Shown piece by piece: positions 52,368 through 61,752 of a stretch of DNA of 64,000 bases. Numbering within the stretch: position 1 is the first letter of the stretch; every line of letters begins with the position of its first letter. The translations under genes and the position numbers were made by a program. Location of the stretch: positions 1-64,000 of the forward strand of contig JAFVVN010000029.1 of NCBI GenBank assembly GCA_017502125.1, read 5' to 3'. The DNA comes from Bacteroidales bacterium. Its GTDB lineage: Bacteria; Bacteroidota; Bacteroidia; Bacteroidales; UBA932. Under the pieces are notes generated by a model, which worked only from the letters and a program-made list of their open reading frames with translations, made no database searches and was not told the DNA's origin.

Positions 52368-53307
52368 GAAAACCATAAGACTTGAAGCCATAGATCCGAT
52401 AGAAATCTATGGAGCGGCCAATCGCAACCTTGAGTCTCTTTGCAGCTACTTCCCTGAGCTTAAAGTAGTTGCAAGAGGAGAGGAAATTATTCTGGAAGGA
52501 ACAGAAGCTGACATTTGCAACTTCGAACAGAAAGTCATGCTGCTGATTGAAAGAAGACAGCACAAGAGGAACCTGACGCCATATGATGTCGAAGACCTCT
52601 TTGACGGCGAGTCCTCACCTGAGAGATACAGGCTGTGCGGCAACTCGGTGATTGTCCATGGAAACGACGGAAAGCCGATCAAGGCACGCAACAGGACCCA
52701 GGAAGAAATGGTGAAGGCATATTTCGAGAATGACCTGATCTTTGCTGTAGGACCGGCCGGTACCGGAAAGACCTACATAGCTATAGCCCTGGCTGTCAGA
52801 GCATTGAAGAACAGGGAAATCAAGAGGATCATACTCACCCGCCCTGCAGTGGAGGCCGGAGAAAGACTCGGTTTCCTCCCCGGTGATCTCAAGGACAAGC
52901 TCGACCCGTATCTCCAGCCTCTTTACGATGCTCTCGGTGACATGATTCCGGCAAAGAGACTTCAGGAGTTCATGAATGAGGGAACCATACAGATAGCACC
53001 GCTTGCCTATATGAGAGGACGCACCTTGGACAGGGCCTGCGTGATTCTTGACGAAGCCCAGAACACTAATATGGGACAGCTGAAGATGTTCCTGACACGA
53101 ATGGGATGCGATGCAAAATTCATAGTGACAGGTGATGCGAGTCAGATTGACCTGCCTAACAGAAAGGATTCCGGATTGCTGAAGGGAATAGAACTGACAA
53201 AGAATATAAAAGGTATCAAGATCATCACCTTCAGGAATGAGGACATAGTCAGACACCCACTTGTCGCCAAGATCGTCAAGGCATTTGAAAAAGGGGAACA
53301 GGCATAG
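52357..53307 (+). CDS. PhoH-family ATPase
   Basis: 316 residues. An N-terminal part (~1-100) resembles a KH-like/PhoH N-terminal region (NRNLESLCSYFPELKVVARGEEIILEG), followed by the P-loop ATPase with Walker A GPAGTGKTYIAIALAVRAL near residue 132, the RPAVEAGERLGFLPGDLKDKLDPYLQPLYD block, and Walker B CVILDEAQNTN near 230 and a motif FIVTGDASQIDLP. These are RNA-associated ATPases, often linked to YbeY and ribosome maturation. The length is normal for the family (~310-330). The ATG overlaps the end of the CapA-like gene by 11 bp, implying coupled translation. Confidence 0.93.
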   Translation: MSIKKTIRLEAIDPIEIYGAANRNLESLCSYFPELKVVARGEEIILEGTEADICNFEQKVMLLIERRQHKRNLTPYDVEDLFDGESSPERYRLCGNSVIVHGNDGKPIKARNRTQEEMVKAYFENDLIFAVGPAGTGKTYIAIALAVRALKNREIKRIILTRPAVEAGERLGFLPGDLKDKLDPYLQPLYDALGDMIPAKRLQEFMNEGTIQIAPLAYMRGRTLDRACVILDEAQNTNMGQLKMFLTRMGCDAKFIVTGDASQIDLPNRKDSGLLKGIELTKNIKGIKIITFRNEDIVRHPLVAKIVKAFEKGEQA

Positions 53308-53323
53308 ACCTGCTCCCCTTTTT
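53288..53323. terminator. Bidirectional terminator between phoH and the TPR gene
   Basis: AAAAAGGGGA(A)CAGG pairs with CCTG(C)TCCCCTTTTT around a short loop that contains the phoH stop. It has T/A tracts on both sides and lies between convergent genes. Confidence 0.85.
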
Positions 53324-53342
53324 CAATATATTGAGCCCCAGA

Positions 53343-54698
53343 CTACTGAGCAACTCCGGTCTTTACAACCTCAGAGTACTTGTTGTATCCTGCCTCATAC
53401 TCTGCTCCATCAGAAATGAAGCGATAGTAGATGTTCTTGAGGTACTCGGCGATGTTCACCTTGAGACTGCTGTCCTTTGAAACCGCATATGACTTTTCAA
53501 ACGGTGCAAGGGCATTCTTAAGAGCCTCCTCCTGCTTCTCCACGATTGCCATATACTTCTTGTCGTCAAGCTCGTTTGCAGCCTTGTCCTGAAGTTCAAG
53601 AGCGATGTTGTAGAACATGACACCCTTTCCGATGTGACCGAACTCATACTCTGCATTCACGCCTTCACATGCATCATAAGCCTCAACAGCCTTTGCAAGA
53701 TACTCTGCTGCCTTGGCCTCGTCCTTCTCAGCCTGGCGGAGTTCATTGTAGATATTGCCCTCTACATAATAGAGAGAAGCATTATTTGGCTCGTTCTGCT
53801 TAGCCATTGCGATGAGCTCGAAAAGTCTTGCAGGATTCTCGTTGTTCTCGAGGTAGTAGTTGATGAGTCCGATAAGGATGCTCTGGCTCTGAGGGAACTG
53901 AACGAATGCAGCCTCAAGAGTCTCGACTGTCTTTGCCTTGTCGCCGAGCTTTCCATATATGTCAGCAAGCTTTGCATAAACCTCACCACCCTCGTAGTAG
54001 TATCCTACAGCAAGACATTTCTCGAAGAAAGTCTTGGCTCTTTCGTAGTCCTGAACCATCCAGGCAGTGAATCCTGCATTATAAAGTGCAGTAGTGTCAA
54101 CCTTTGAGAGCGGAGCTGTGGCAGCAGCGTCAGCAGCCTTCTCAAACTTCACACTTGCTTCTGCGAGATTACCGAACACATACTCATTCATACCCTCATC
54201 GAGGTACTTTCTTGCGATATTGTCGAGTCCTGAATTGATATCCTTGAGCTTTGACTGCTTGACATCTACCTTGTAAGCGTTCACATAAGCATTCAGAGCA
54301 CCATCGAGAGCATCCTCAACGATAGGTTTTGTGACCTGGATGATCTCAAGAATACCATTATTGTTGAAATAGTAGTCTCTTGTAGCGTAAGACTCCTTTG
54401 TATAAGGGGCACCATTAAGTTCTACGACCTCGACTGAAAGAGGCTGCTCACCTGCCATGATGAGCTGGAGTTCCTGCTTTGAGGCTCCCACCCATGCAGA
54501 TCCTGCAGGAACTGAATACGCCTGCACGTAAGCATCTGCAAGCTTGAGCCATGTAGCCGGCTTGACATTCTTCTTTGGATCCAATGATGCTGCCTCAGCT
54601 TTCTCAATAGCCTTCTTGACTGCCTCAGGTGATTTTGTCTGGGCGTCTGCAACCTGTACTGAAAGGAGTACAGCCAACGCGATCAAAATTCTTTTCAT
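53343..54698 (-). CDS. Exported tetratricopeptide-repeat protein
   Basis: 451 residues. A signal peptide (MKRILIALAVLLSVQVADAQ) is followed by a helical repeat protein: a TPR-like array is visible from ~160 on (SVKFEKAADAAATAPLSKVDTTALYNAGFTAWMVQDYERAKTFFEKCLAVGY, then YAKLADIYGKLGDKAKTVETLEAAFVQFPQ and ASLYYVEGNIYNELRQAEKDEAKAAEYLAKAVEAYDAC). There is no catalytic motif. Such proteins scaffold envelope complexes; the partner is unknown. It lies 22 bp after gyrA on the same strand and is probably co-transcribed, which is a common pairing in Bacteroidales. Confidence 0.85.
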   Translation of the reverse strand: MKRILIALAVLLSVQVADAQTKSPEAVKKAIEKAEAASLDPKKNVKPATWLKLADAYVQAYSVPAGSAWVGASKQELQLIMAGEQPLSVEVVELNGAPYTKESYATRDYYFNNNGILEIIQVTKPIVEDALDGALNAYVNAYKVDVKQSKLKDINSGLDNIARKYLDEGMNEYVFGNLAEASVKFEKAADAAATAPLSKVDTTALYNAGFTAWMVQDYERAKTFFEKCLAVGYYYEGGEVYAKLADIYGKLGDKAKTVETLEAAFVQFPQSQSILIGLINYYLENNENPARLFELIAMAKQNEPNNASLYYVEGNIYNELRQAEKDEAKAAEYLAKAVEAYDACEGVNAEYEFGHIGKGVMFYNIALELQDKAANELDDKKYMAIVEKQEEALKNALAPFEKSYAVSKDSSLKVNIAEYLKNIYYRFISDGAEYEAGYNKYSEVVKTGVAQ

Positions 54699-54719
54699 AA
54701 CTGATAGGTATTAAGTTGA

Positions 54720-57251
54720 TTATTCATTACTCTGTTCCTGTGACTCTGATGCAGGCTCCGCATTTTCAGGAATCTCCGGAGTCTCATCTTCCGTCTTGTT
54801 GACTGCAGACACTGCTGCTATGGAATCACCTTCCTTGATATTGATCAGACGCACACCCTGAGTAGCACGGCCAGCCTGCTTGATGCCGGAAACAGCCATC
54901 CTGATGGTGAGGCCTGAACGGTTGATTATCATGAGGTCATTCTCATCTGTAACATTCTTTATGGCCACGAGTTCGCCTGTCTTGTCAGTGATGTTCAATG
55001 TCTTCACACCCTTGCCACCTCTGTTGGTCTTGCGATACTCATCGAAATCCGTGCGCTTTCCATATCCGTGCTCGCTGACTACGAGAATCGTATGGTTTGC
55101 AGCATCTTCTGCTGTAGGATCATAGGTTATCATTCCTACAACCTCATCATCCTCATCAATATTTATACCACGGACTCCTGATGCCGTACGTCCGAGTGCT
55201 CTCGCATCGTTCTCGTCAAAGCGGCAGCAACGTCCCTTACGGCCTGCAAGCAGGATCTCGCTGTTTCCGTTTGTGAGCACCGCATCGAGAAGTTCATCAC
55301 CCTCGCGGACAGTGATTGCGATGACACCGTTTGTACGAGGACGTGAATATGCCTCGAGAGATGTCTTCTTTATTATACCCTTCTTGGTTCCGAGGACGAT
55401 GTAGTTATTGTTCACATATTCCTCATCCTTGAGATTCCTTACATTAAGGTAGGTCTTGATCTTGTCATCAGGCTCGATGTTTATCACGTTCTGGATGGCA
55501 CGCCCCTTCGAAGCACGTGAGCCTTCAGGAATCTCATATACCTTCAGCCAGTAGCAACGTCCGTTCTGAGTGAAGAGGAGCATCGTACTGTGCATGTTTG
55601 CAACATATATATGCTCTATGAAGTCCTCGTCACGGGTAGCACTACCCTTCATTCCCACTCCACCTCTGTTCTGGAGACGGTATTCGGTGAGTGAAGTCCT
55701 CTTGATGTAACCGAGGTGAGATATCGTAATCACGACATCCTCGTCGGCGTAGAAGTCTTCAGGATTGAACTCCTCGGCAGAAAGGGCGATCTCAGTACGT
55801 CTTGCATCACCATACTTCTCCTTCATCTCCATGGTCTCATCCTTGATGATTCCCATCTGAAGTGCCTCATCTGCAAGCACATTCTGACAATAGGTGATGA
55901 ACTTCATGAGTTCGTCGTACTCGCTCTGGAGTTTCTCACGCTCAAGACCGGTGAGCTGACGCAGACGCATCTCGACGATAGCTGTAGCCTGAGCCTCTGA
56001 GAATCCGAATGTCTCCATAAGCTGAGACTTAGCCTCGTCGACACTCTTGGATGCACGGATGATGTTGATTATCTGATCGATCACGTCAAGAGCCTTGAGC
56101 AGACCTTCGAGAATATGCGCCCTCTTCTGGGCCTTGTCAAGATCGAACTTTGTCCTGCGGAGGATCACCTCATGCCTGTGCTTCACGAAATATTTGATGA
56201 GGTCCTTGAGGTTGAGCGTGCGCGGACGGCCGTTCACAAGGGCCACATTGTTCACTGAGAAGCTTGACTGGAGAGGAGTGTACTTGAAGAGGGTGTTCAG
56301 AACCACATTGGAGTTCGCATCCTTCTTCAGCTTGATCACGATGCGGACACCCTTCATGGTGGTCTCATCGTTGATGTATGATATTCCCTCTATCTTCTTG
56401 CTCTCGACAAGTTCGGCGATCTTCTCGATCATCTCGCGCTTGTTCACCATGTATGGGATCTCGGTCACGACGATTGTCTCGCGTCCCGAATCGCTGACCT
56501 CGATATCAGTCTTCGAGCGGATGACGATACGGCCACGACCTGTCTCGAATGCATCCTTGATGCCCTGACGGCCCTGGATGATACCTCCTGTCGGGAAGTC
56601 CGGACCCTTGACATAATGCATGAGCTCCTCCACCGTGATCTCAGGATTGTCAATGTAGGCACAGATTGCGTCACAGCACTCCGAGAGGTTATGAGGGGCC
56701 ATATTTGTGGCCATACCTACCGCAATACCTGAAGATCCGTTCAGAAGAAGAAGCGGAACCTTGGTCGGAAGCACGGTAGGTTCCTGAAGGGAGTCGTCAA
56801 AGTTATTCTGAAAATCAACAGTATCCTTTTCAAGATCAGCCAGAACCTCATCGGAAAGCTTCGAGAGCTTGGCCTCGGTGTATCGCATGGCAGCGACAGG
56901 GTCACCGTCCATCGAACCGAAGTTACCCTGTCCGAAGACGAGAGGGTATCTGAGGCTCCAGTCCTGAGCCATTCTGGCCATTGCATAATATACGCTGGAG
57001 TCACCGTGCGGGTGGAACTTACCGAGCACCTCACCGACGATACGTGCAGACTTCTTGGTCTGGCTGGTATGTCTGAGGCCAAGTCCGTCCATTCCGAACA
57101 ACACTCTTCTATGTACAGGCTTGAAACCGTCACGCACATCAGGGAGTGCCCTGGACACGATCACAGACATCGAGTAGTCGATATAAGCGCTCCTCATCTG
57201 CTGGTCGATGTTCACCTGCTCAATTCTACCTGTAGTTATTTCGTTTTCCAT
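54720..57251 (-). CDS. gyrA: DNA gyrase subunit A
   Basis: 843-residue breakage-reunion subunit of gyrase that introduces negative supercoils with GyrB. The catalytic tyrosine is Y124 in [11 protein letters not shown], and the quinolone-pocket helix reads [17 protein letters not shown]; the residue aligned to E. coli Ser83 is S85 and to Asp87 is Y89. The C-terminal beta-pinwheel carries the GyrA-box region ([13 protein letters not shown] near 765). An acidic tail ([21 protein letters not shown]) ends the chain. The ATG at 57251 (MENEITTG) was preferred to an ATG three codons upstream. It is divergent from the Clp gene with abutting promoters. Confidence 0.95.
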   Translation of the reverse strand: MENEITTGRIEQVNIDQQMRSAYIDYSMSVIVSRALPDVRDGFKPVHRRVLFGMDGLGLRHTSQTKKSARIVGEVLGKFHPHGDSSVYYAMARMAQDWSLRYPLVFGQGNFGSMDGDPVAAMRYTEAKLSKLSDEVLADLEKDTVDFQNNFDDSLQEPTVLPTKVPLLLLNGSSGIAVGMATNMAPHNLSECCDAICAYIDNPEITVEELMHYVKGPDFPTGGIIQGRQGIKDAFETGRGRIVIRSKTDIEVSDSGRETIVVTEIPYMVNKREMIEKIAELVESKKIEGISYINDETTMKGVRIVIKLKKDANSNVVLNTLFKYTPLQSSFSVNNVALVNGRPRTLNLKDLIKYFVKHRHEVILRRTKFDLDKAQKRAHILEGLLKALDVIDQIINIIRASKSVDEAKSQLMETFGFSEAQATAIVEMRLRQLTGLEREKLQSEYDELMKFITYCQNVLADEALQMGIIKDETMEMKEKYGDARRTEIALSAEEFNPEDFYADEDVVITISHLGYIKRTSLTEYRLQNRGGVGMKGSATRDEDFIEHIYVANMHSTMLLFTQNGRCYWLKVYEIPEGSRASKGRAIQNVINIEPDDKIKTYLNVRNLKDEEYVNNNYIVLGTKKGIIKKTSLEAYSRPRTNGVIAITVREGDELLDAVLTNGNSEILLAGRKGRCCRFDENDARALGRTASGVRGINIDEDDEVVGMITYDPTAEDAANHTILVVSEHGYGKRTDFDEYRKTNRGGKGVKTLNITDKTGELVAIKNVTDENDLMIINRSGLTIRMAVSGIKQAGRATQGVRLINIKEGDSIAAVSAVNKTEDETPEIPENAEPASESQEQSNE

Positions 57252-57284
57252 ATACATCAATTACTTTATATACTTGTAATACAT

Positions 57285-57317
57285 CTTGGCAAAGTTACGA
57301 AAAAATTAGTAATTTTG
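57285..57317 (+). promoter_or_regulatory. Clp ATPase gene promoter (-33 like and -7)
   Basis: TAATTTTG at 57310-57317 matches TAnnTTTG; CTTG at 57285-57288, 21 bp upstream, is a weak -33 element. The start codon is at 57354. Confidence 0.55.
57290..57297 (-). promoter_or_regulatory. gyrA promoter, -7 box
   Basis: On the minus strand TAACTTTG, matching TAnnTTTG, 38 bp before the gyrA ATG. It overlaps the spacer of the divergent Clp promoter, so the two polymerases would compete. Confidence 0.5.
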
Positions 57318-57353
57318 TGCAATCAAATTCAATTAAATCGCACCGAAAAGATT

Positions 57354-59675
57354 ATGGAAATCACGATATCCGACCAGCTCCATTCAGTAATAAACTTCTC
57401 ACGCGAGGAAGCAATGAGAACGGGCAGTTATGGAATTGCTCCAGACCACCTGATCCTTGGTCTCCTGCGACATAGGGAAAACTCCGCAGTGGATGCCATG
57501 AGAGGGCTTGGAGTCGATGTGGAAGAGCTAAAGCAATTTATTGACAGTCATATATTTACCAACGAACATATCCCATATTCGGAGATCGACAGCATCACAT
57601 TCTCAAGAGGAGTGCAGAATGTTTTGAGCTTCACGATACTCGAGGCCACGAAACTCAGGAACAGACAAGCCGGAGTCGAGCATCTTCTTCTGGCCCTATG
57701 CCGTGCAGGAGACTCGTATGGCGTCACATATCTGAGAGATCTTGGAGTCGACTATGGAATGATATACAGATATATGGAAAAGAATTCCATGATCGAAAAG
57801 GGCCCGGAGGAGAGCGCAGAGGAAGAAGAAGCTCCGCAGATCAGGATACGTGCCGTGCAGGAGGAGACAGAGCAGGAAGAGCAGAAGGGTTCTGCACTCG
57901 AAGAATTCGGATATGACATCACCAAAGCTGCGCGCGAAGGCAAGCTGGATCCTCTGGTGGGAAGGGAGGATGAGATCAGCAGGGTGATTCAGATACTCGG
58001 GCGAAGAAGAAAGAACAATCCCATGCTGGTGGGAGACCCCGGTGTGGGAAAATCTGCAATTGTGGAGGGAATCGCGATAAAGATCATCAACGGAGACATT
58101 CCACCGGTTCTTGCAGACAAGAGACTGATATCCTTGGATTTAGGCTCCATTGTGGCTGGAACGAAATACCGCGGTGACTTCGAGAAGAGGCTGAAGTCCA
58201 TCATCAACGAAGTGGCAGCCAGTCCTGACGTCATTCTTTTCATCGACGAGTTCCACACAATAGTGGGAGCGGGCGGCGCATCCGGCAGTCTGGATGCAGC
58301 GAACATGCTTAAGCCGGCCCTCGCGAGAGGTGACATCCAGTGCATCGGAGCCACTACGATGGACGAATTCAGAAAGATTGTCGAAAAGGACGGAGCGCTG
58401 GACAGAAGATTCCAGAAGATCGTGGTCGAACATACGGACATAACGCACACCATTTCCATCCTCGGTCGCCTGAAGGCCAACTATGAGAAGCACCACAACG
58501 TCATATTCACAGACGAGGCCATAGAGGCATGCGTGAGGATGTCAGACAGATACATTTCGGACAGATGTCTGCCGGACAAGGCGATTGATGCAATGGACGA
58601 AGCGGGAAGCATGGTACGTCTGAAAAATCCGAAGAAGACAGGGACAGTTACAGCAGAAGACGTTGCAGAAATCATCTCGAAGATGACCGGCATCCCATCC
58701 GGAAGGGTTGCAGAAGGCGAAAGTGTCAGACTCGTGAAGATGCGCGACAAGATAAGCCACAGAATCATAGGTCAGGATGAAGCCATCGACAAGGTGGTGC
58801 GTGCAATCCAGAGGAACAGGGCCGGAATCAAGGACCCGGGGAAACCGATCGGCACCTTCATATTCTTTGGTCCGACGGGAGTGGGAAAGACCCAGCTGGC
58901 CAAGTCTCTTGCAGAGTACCTATTTGATTCAGAGGAGAATATGATCAGACTCGACATGAGTGAATATATGGAGAAGTTCAACGTGTCAAGACTCATCGGT
59001 GCTCCTCCGGGATATGTGGGATTCGAGGAAGGAGGCCAGCTCAGCGAGAGGGTACGCCGCAAACCTTACTGTGTCGTGCTTCTTGACGAGATCGAGAAGG
59101 CACATCCTGACGTATTCAATCTTCTGCTTCAGGTCATGGACGAAGGACGTCTGACAGACAGCAACGGAAGAACGGTCAGTTTCAGGAATACCATTGTCAT
59201 CATGACTTCCAATGTGGGCAGCCGTGAACTTGACGAATATGGAAGCGGAGTGGGATTCAACACTGCCGGACGCAATGTCCAGGTGAACCGCAGGAGCGTT
59301 CTTGAAAAGGCAGTCAGGAAGGCTTTCCCACCGGAATTCATCAACCGCGTGGATGAACAGGTATTCTTCAACCCGTTGACCAAGGAGGACATAGGAAAGA
59401 TCATAGACATCGAACTCAAAGGCCTGAAGTCAAGAGTGAAGGACGCAGGATTCGATCTCAATGTGACCCCGGCTGCGAAACGGTTCGTAGCGGATGCCGG
59501 CTATGATCCGAGCTACGGTGCCAGACCACTGAAGCGAGCCATCCAGAAGTATATCGAAGACCCTGTATCCGAACACATCATCACAGACAAGATGTTCGGC
59601 GGCGGTCATGGAAACGGCAAGCTGAGGGTGGCCCTGTCAAAGGACAAGGAGAGCACTGTCGTGGAATGGGCTTAA
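57354..59675 (+). CDS. ATP-dependent Clp protease ATP-binding subunit (ClpA/ClpC type, no middle domain)
   Basis: 773-residue AAA+ unfoldase. An N-terminal Clp repeat domain (FSREEAMRTGSYGIAPDHLILGLL; ~1-150) precedes AAA-1 with Walker A GDPGVGKSAIVEG near 225 and VILFIDEFHTIVG. AAA-2 has Walker A GPTGVGKTQLAK near 505 and VLLDEIEKAHPDVFNLLLQ. Between them, after AMDEAGSMVRLKNPKKTGTVTAEDV, the coiled-coil middle/UVR domain of ClpC (usual in Bacteroidota, ~840 residues) is missing, making the length like ClpA (758). No IGF/LGF-type ClpP loop was verified. It is divergent from gyrA. The ATG at 57354 follows the promoter; a longer frame runs into gyrA and is not used. Confidence 0.88.
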   Translation: MEITISDQLHSVINFSREEAMRTGSYGIAPDHLILGLLRHRENSAVDAMRGLGVDVEELKQFIDSHIFTNEHIPYSEIDSITFSRGVQNVLSFTILEATKLRNRQAGVEHLLLALCRAGDSYGVTYLRDLGVDYGMIYRYMEKNSMIEKGPEESAEEEEAPQIRIRAVQEETEQEEQKGSALEEFGYDITKAAREGKLDPLVGREDEISRVIQILGRRRKNNPMLVGDPGVGKSAIVEGIAIKIINGDIPPVLADKRLISLDLGSIVAGTKYRGDFEKRLKSIINEVAASPDVILFIDEFHTIVGAGGASGSLDAANMLKPALARGDIQCIGATTMDEFRKIVEKDGALDRRFQKIVVEHTDITHTISILGRLKANYEKHHNVIFTDEAIEACVRMSDRYISDRCLPDKAIDAMDEAGSMVRLKNPKKTGTVTAEDVAEIISKMTGIPSGRVAEGESVRLVKMRDKISHRIIGQDEAIDKVVRAIQRNRAGIKDPGKPIGTFIFFGPTGVGKTQLAKSLAEYLFDSEENMIRLDMSEYMEKFNVSRLIGAPPGYVGFEEGGQLSERVRRKPYCVVLLDEIEKAHPDVFNLLLQVMDEGRLTDSNGRTVSFRNTIVIMTSNVGSRELDEYGSGVGFNTAGRNVQVNRRSVLEKAVRKAFPPEFINRVDEQVFFNPLTKEDIGKIIDIELKGLKSRVKDAGFDLNVTPAAKRFVADAGYDPSYGARPLKRAIQKYIEDPVSEHIITDKMFGGGHGNGKLRVALSKDKESTVVEWA

Positions 59676-59794
59676 GCCAGACTTATATCCATGAGTTCGA
59701 GGTCCATCTCGTTAATCATATCCACAAGAGTTCTGTAGGACGCCTCGGAAGAAATCATTGAGCTGATGCGTGCGAGAGTGTTTTCTGTATTCAT
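59672..59794 (-). CDS. Small 40-residue protein of unknown function
   Basis: 40 residues (MNTENTLARISSMISSEASY... MDISLA), a mostly helical, acidic, amphipathic peptide. There is no known family. Evidence for coding: an exact -7 box 39 bp upstream on the same strand (59834-59841) and no other gene in the region. The stop codon shares three bases with the Clp stop in the sequence TTAA, so the two genes converge tail to tail. It could be a small regulator or an orphan antisense-like peptide; this is not decided. Confidence 0.5.
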   Translation of the reverse strand: MNTENTLARISSMISSEASYRTLVDMINEMDLELMDISLA

Positions 59795-59833
59795 GACTAT
59801 AAATTTTAAGTGTTCTGTATCATTTTGTTGATG

Positions 59834-59841
59834 CAAAGATA
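59834..59841 (-). promoter_or_regulatory. Promoter of the 40-residue ORF, -7 box
   Basis: On the minus strand TATCTTTG, matching TAnnTTTG, 39 bp upstream of the small ORF, facing away from the HAD gene at 59882. Confidence 0.5.
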
Positions 59842-59881
59842 GACCCCCATTGTGCCAATTCACGGCACATTTCATTGATTT

Positions 59882-60547
59882 ATGATAAAACTTGCAATAT
59901 TTGACCTTGACGGCACACTTCTGAACACCCTGGACGACCTTGCCGGGGCATGCAATCATGCGCTGTCGCAGTGCGGATGTCCCACACATCCTACCGAAGA
60001 ATACAGGCTTCTGGTGGGACGAGGAATCGCGAACCTGTTCCGAGGAGCACTTCCCGAAAGCATGAAGAGCGATGAAATGGTCGAGAAGATGCGTTCATAT
60101 TTCCTCCCCTACTACAACGAGCACAAATGCGATCTCACAAGACCTTACGACGGCATCGAGGAAATGCTGAAAGATTTAAGCGATGCCGGAATCCAGCTCG
60201 CTGTAGCATCCAACAAATATCAGGAGGGAACAGCAGAACTCATCAACAGATATTTCAAGGGCTTCAGCTTTGTCAAAGTGCTTGGTCAGAGAGAAGGATT
60301 CCCCATCAAGCCGGATGCAGGAATCGTCCGTGAGGTCATGGATGAACTTCCCGGCATCAACCTTGACGAGGTCGTCTATTGCGGCGACTCCAATGTAGAC
60401 ATGCAGACCGGCATAAACGCCGACGTCAGGACAATCGGAGTGACATGGGGGTTCCGGTCACCTGAAGAACTGGCGGCCTATTCGCCGTGGATGCTTGCAA
60501 AAAGTCCATCTGAAATTTCAGAAGCATTGCTCAGTGTTCGGGAATAA
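59882..60547 (+). CDS. Phosphoglycolate-phosphatase-like HAD hydrolase
   Basis: 221-residue HAD-superfamily phosphatase of the Gph type. Motif I is FDLDGTLLNTLDDL (nucleophile D8), followed by a helical cap (residues ~17-85). Motif II is the VASNKY threonine/serine region near 103, motif III a lysine near 145 (FPIKPDAGIV) and motif IV VYCGDSNVDMQTG near 165. Phosphoglycolate removal or generic sugar-phosphate hydrolysis are possible. The gene has little leader upstream and ends about 45 bp before the AI-2E transporter start on the same strand. Confidence 0.87.
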   Translation: MIKLAIFDLDGTLLNTLDDLAGACNHALSQCGCPTHPTEEYRLLVGRGIANLFRGALPESMKSDEMVEKMRSYFLPYYNEHKCDLTRPYDGIEEMLKDLSDAGIQLAVASNKYQEGTAELINRYFKGFSFVKVLGQREGFPIKPDAGIVREVMDELPGINLDEVVYCGDSNVDMQTGINADVRTIGVTWGFRSPEELAAYSPWMLAKSPSEISEALLSVRE

Positions 60548-60551
60548 TTCA

Positions 60552-60559
60552 TAACTTTG
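60552..60559 (+). promoter_or_regulatory. AI-2E transporter gene promoter, -7 box
   Basis: TAACTTTG matches TAnnTTTG just after the stop of the HAD gene. An ATTG lies 22 bp upstream as a weak -33 element. The start codon is at 60593. Confidence 0.5.
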
Positions 60560-60592
60560 TCTCGTATGGGTACTAAACCCAAGGGAAAGCAT

Positions 60593-61747
60593 ATGAACAA
60601 CACCGAAAGATACACAGACAAACTTGCCAAATACATTCTTGCAGCTGCAGGAATCGGAATCATAGGGCTTATCTGCTGGTACTTCAGCGACATATTGATA
60701 TATATCCTGCTGGCTGTGGTAGTCTCCCTCATAGCCCAGCCCGTGATGACTCTCCTGCGTAAGATCAGCATCAAGGGACATAGGGCACCGGACTGGCTCC
60801 TCGCAATGATCACCATAGCCACATTGATACTGATATTCTTCGCTGTCATCACCATGATCGTCCCTATCGTCAGCGGAATCATAAAGGGTATCTCGCTGGA
60901 CAGCATAGAGACTGCGGCACGCCATATTTCAGGCCCTCTGTCTGAACTGAACACACACCTGAGAGAGAGTTTCCCTAAGCTTGGCGACGACTTCCGCATC
61001 GAGTTTGCCGCCATCCAGGAGCTGCAGAAGCTGTTTGACCCGTCCATATTCTCGTCCGTGATAGGTTCAGCAGCATCGTTCGTCACAGATTTCGGAATCG
61101 GAATATTCTCTGTAGTCTTCATCAGTTTCTTCTTCATAAAGGACGACGGCCAGTTCACAGCCATCGTAAGGGCCCTGGTTCCGGACAAGCATGAAGCAGA
61201 ATCGGCAAAGGCCATCGGAGACATAAGCTACCTCCTCTCAAGATATTTCATCGGAGTGATGATAGAAGTGCTTGGAGTGGCTCTTCTCAATTTCCTCGGC
61301 CTCCTTCTCATCGCCAGACTCGGATTCAACGCAGCCCTCGGCATAGCTTTCCTTACAGGCATACTCAACGTGATGCCATATGTAGGACCTCTTATCGGAG
61401 GTGTGATGGGAACAGTGCTGGGACTTGTCATAAAATACAGCAGCGCAGTGCCTGTGGGACTTGACGTAAGCTTCACGGCATTCACCCTCATACTGATCGC
61501 GATATTCAGCTTTACCCAGCTGATAGACAACATACTTTACCAGCCTGTAATCTATTCTACCAGCATCAAGGCAAAACCGCTGGAGATTTTCATCGTACTC
61601 CTTATAGCCGGACACCTTGCCGGACCATTGGGCATGATTGTGGCCATTCCGTGCTACACTGCAGTGAGGGTAGTAGCGTTCCGGTTCTTCAGACAATACA
61701 AACCCATACGCAGGCTTATTCCATCAGAGAAGCTTATAACGGACTAA
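60593..61747 (+). CDS. AI-2E family transporter
   Basis: 384-residue integral membrane protein of the AI-2E (UPF0118/PerM) family. About seven to eight hydrophobic helices are visible (YILAAAGIGIIGLICWYFSDILIYILLAVVVSLIAQPVM, LLAMITIATLILIFFAVITMIVPIVSGI, FGIGIFSVVFISFFFIKDD, MIEVLGVALLNFLGLLLIARLGFNAALGIAFLTGILNVMPYVGPLIGG). The conserved segment DNILYQPVIYSTSIKAKPLEIFIVLLIAGHLAGPLGMIVAIP closes the protein. Members include the E. coli autoinducer-2 exporter and Na+/H+ exchangers, so the name is not proof of substrate. The ATG at 60593 is preferred; 60566 (MGTKPKGKH) is the alternative. Confidence 0.87.
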   Translation: MNNTERYTDKLAKYILAAAGIGIIGLICWYFSDILIYILLAVVVSLIAQPVMTLLRKISIKGHRAPDWLLAMITIATLILIFFAVITMIVPIVSGIIKGISLDSIETAARHISGPLSELNTHLRESFPKLGDDFRIEFAAIQELQKLFDPSIFSSVIGSAASFVTDFGIGIFSVVFISFFFIKDDGQFTAIVRALVPDKHEAESAKAIGDISYLLSRYFIGVMIEVLGVALLNFLGLLLIARLGFNAALGIAFLTGILNVMPYVGPLIGGVMGTVLGLVIKYSSAVPVGLDVSFTAFTLILIAIFSFTQLIDNILYQPVIYSTSIKAKPLEIFIVLLIAGHLAGPLGMIVAIPCYTAVRVVAFRFFRQYKPIRRLIPSEKLITD

Positions 61748-61752
61748 ATATT

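Noticed and set aside
57006-57353. N-terminal extension of the Clp ATPase frame
   Set aside because: It overlaps the start of gyrA and its promoter on the other strand; the Clp N-domain begins at the ATG at 57354.
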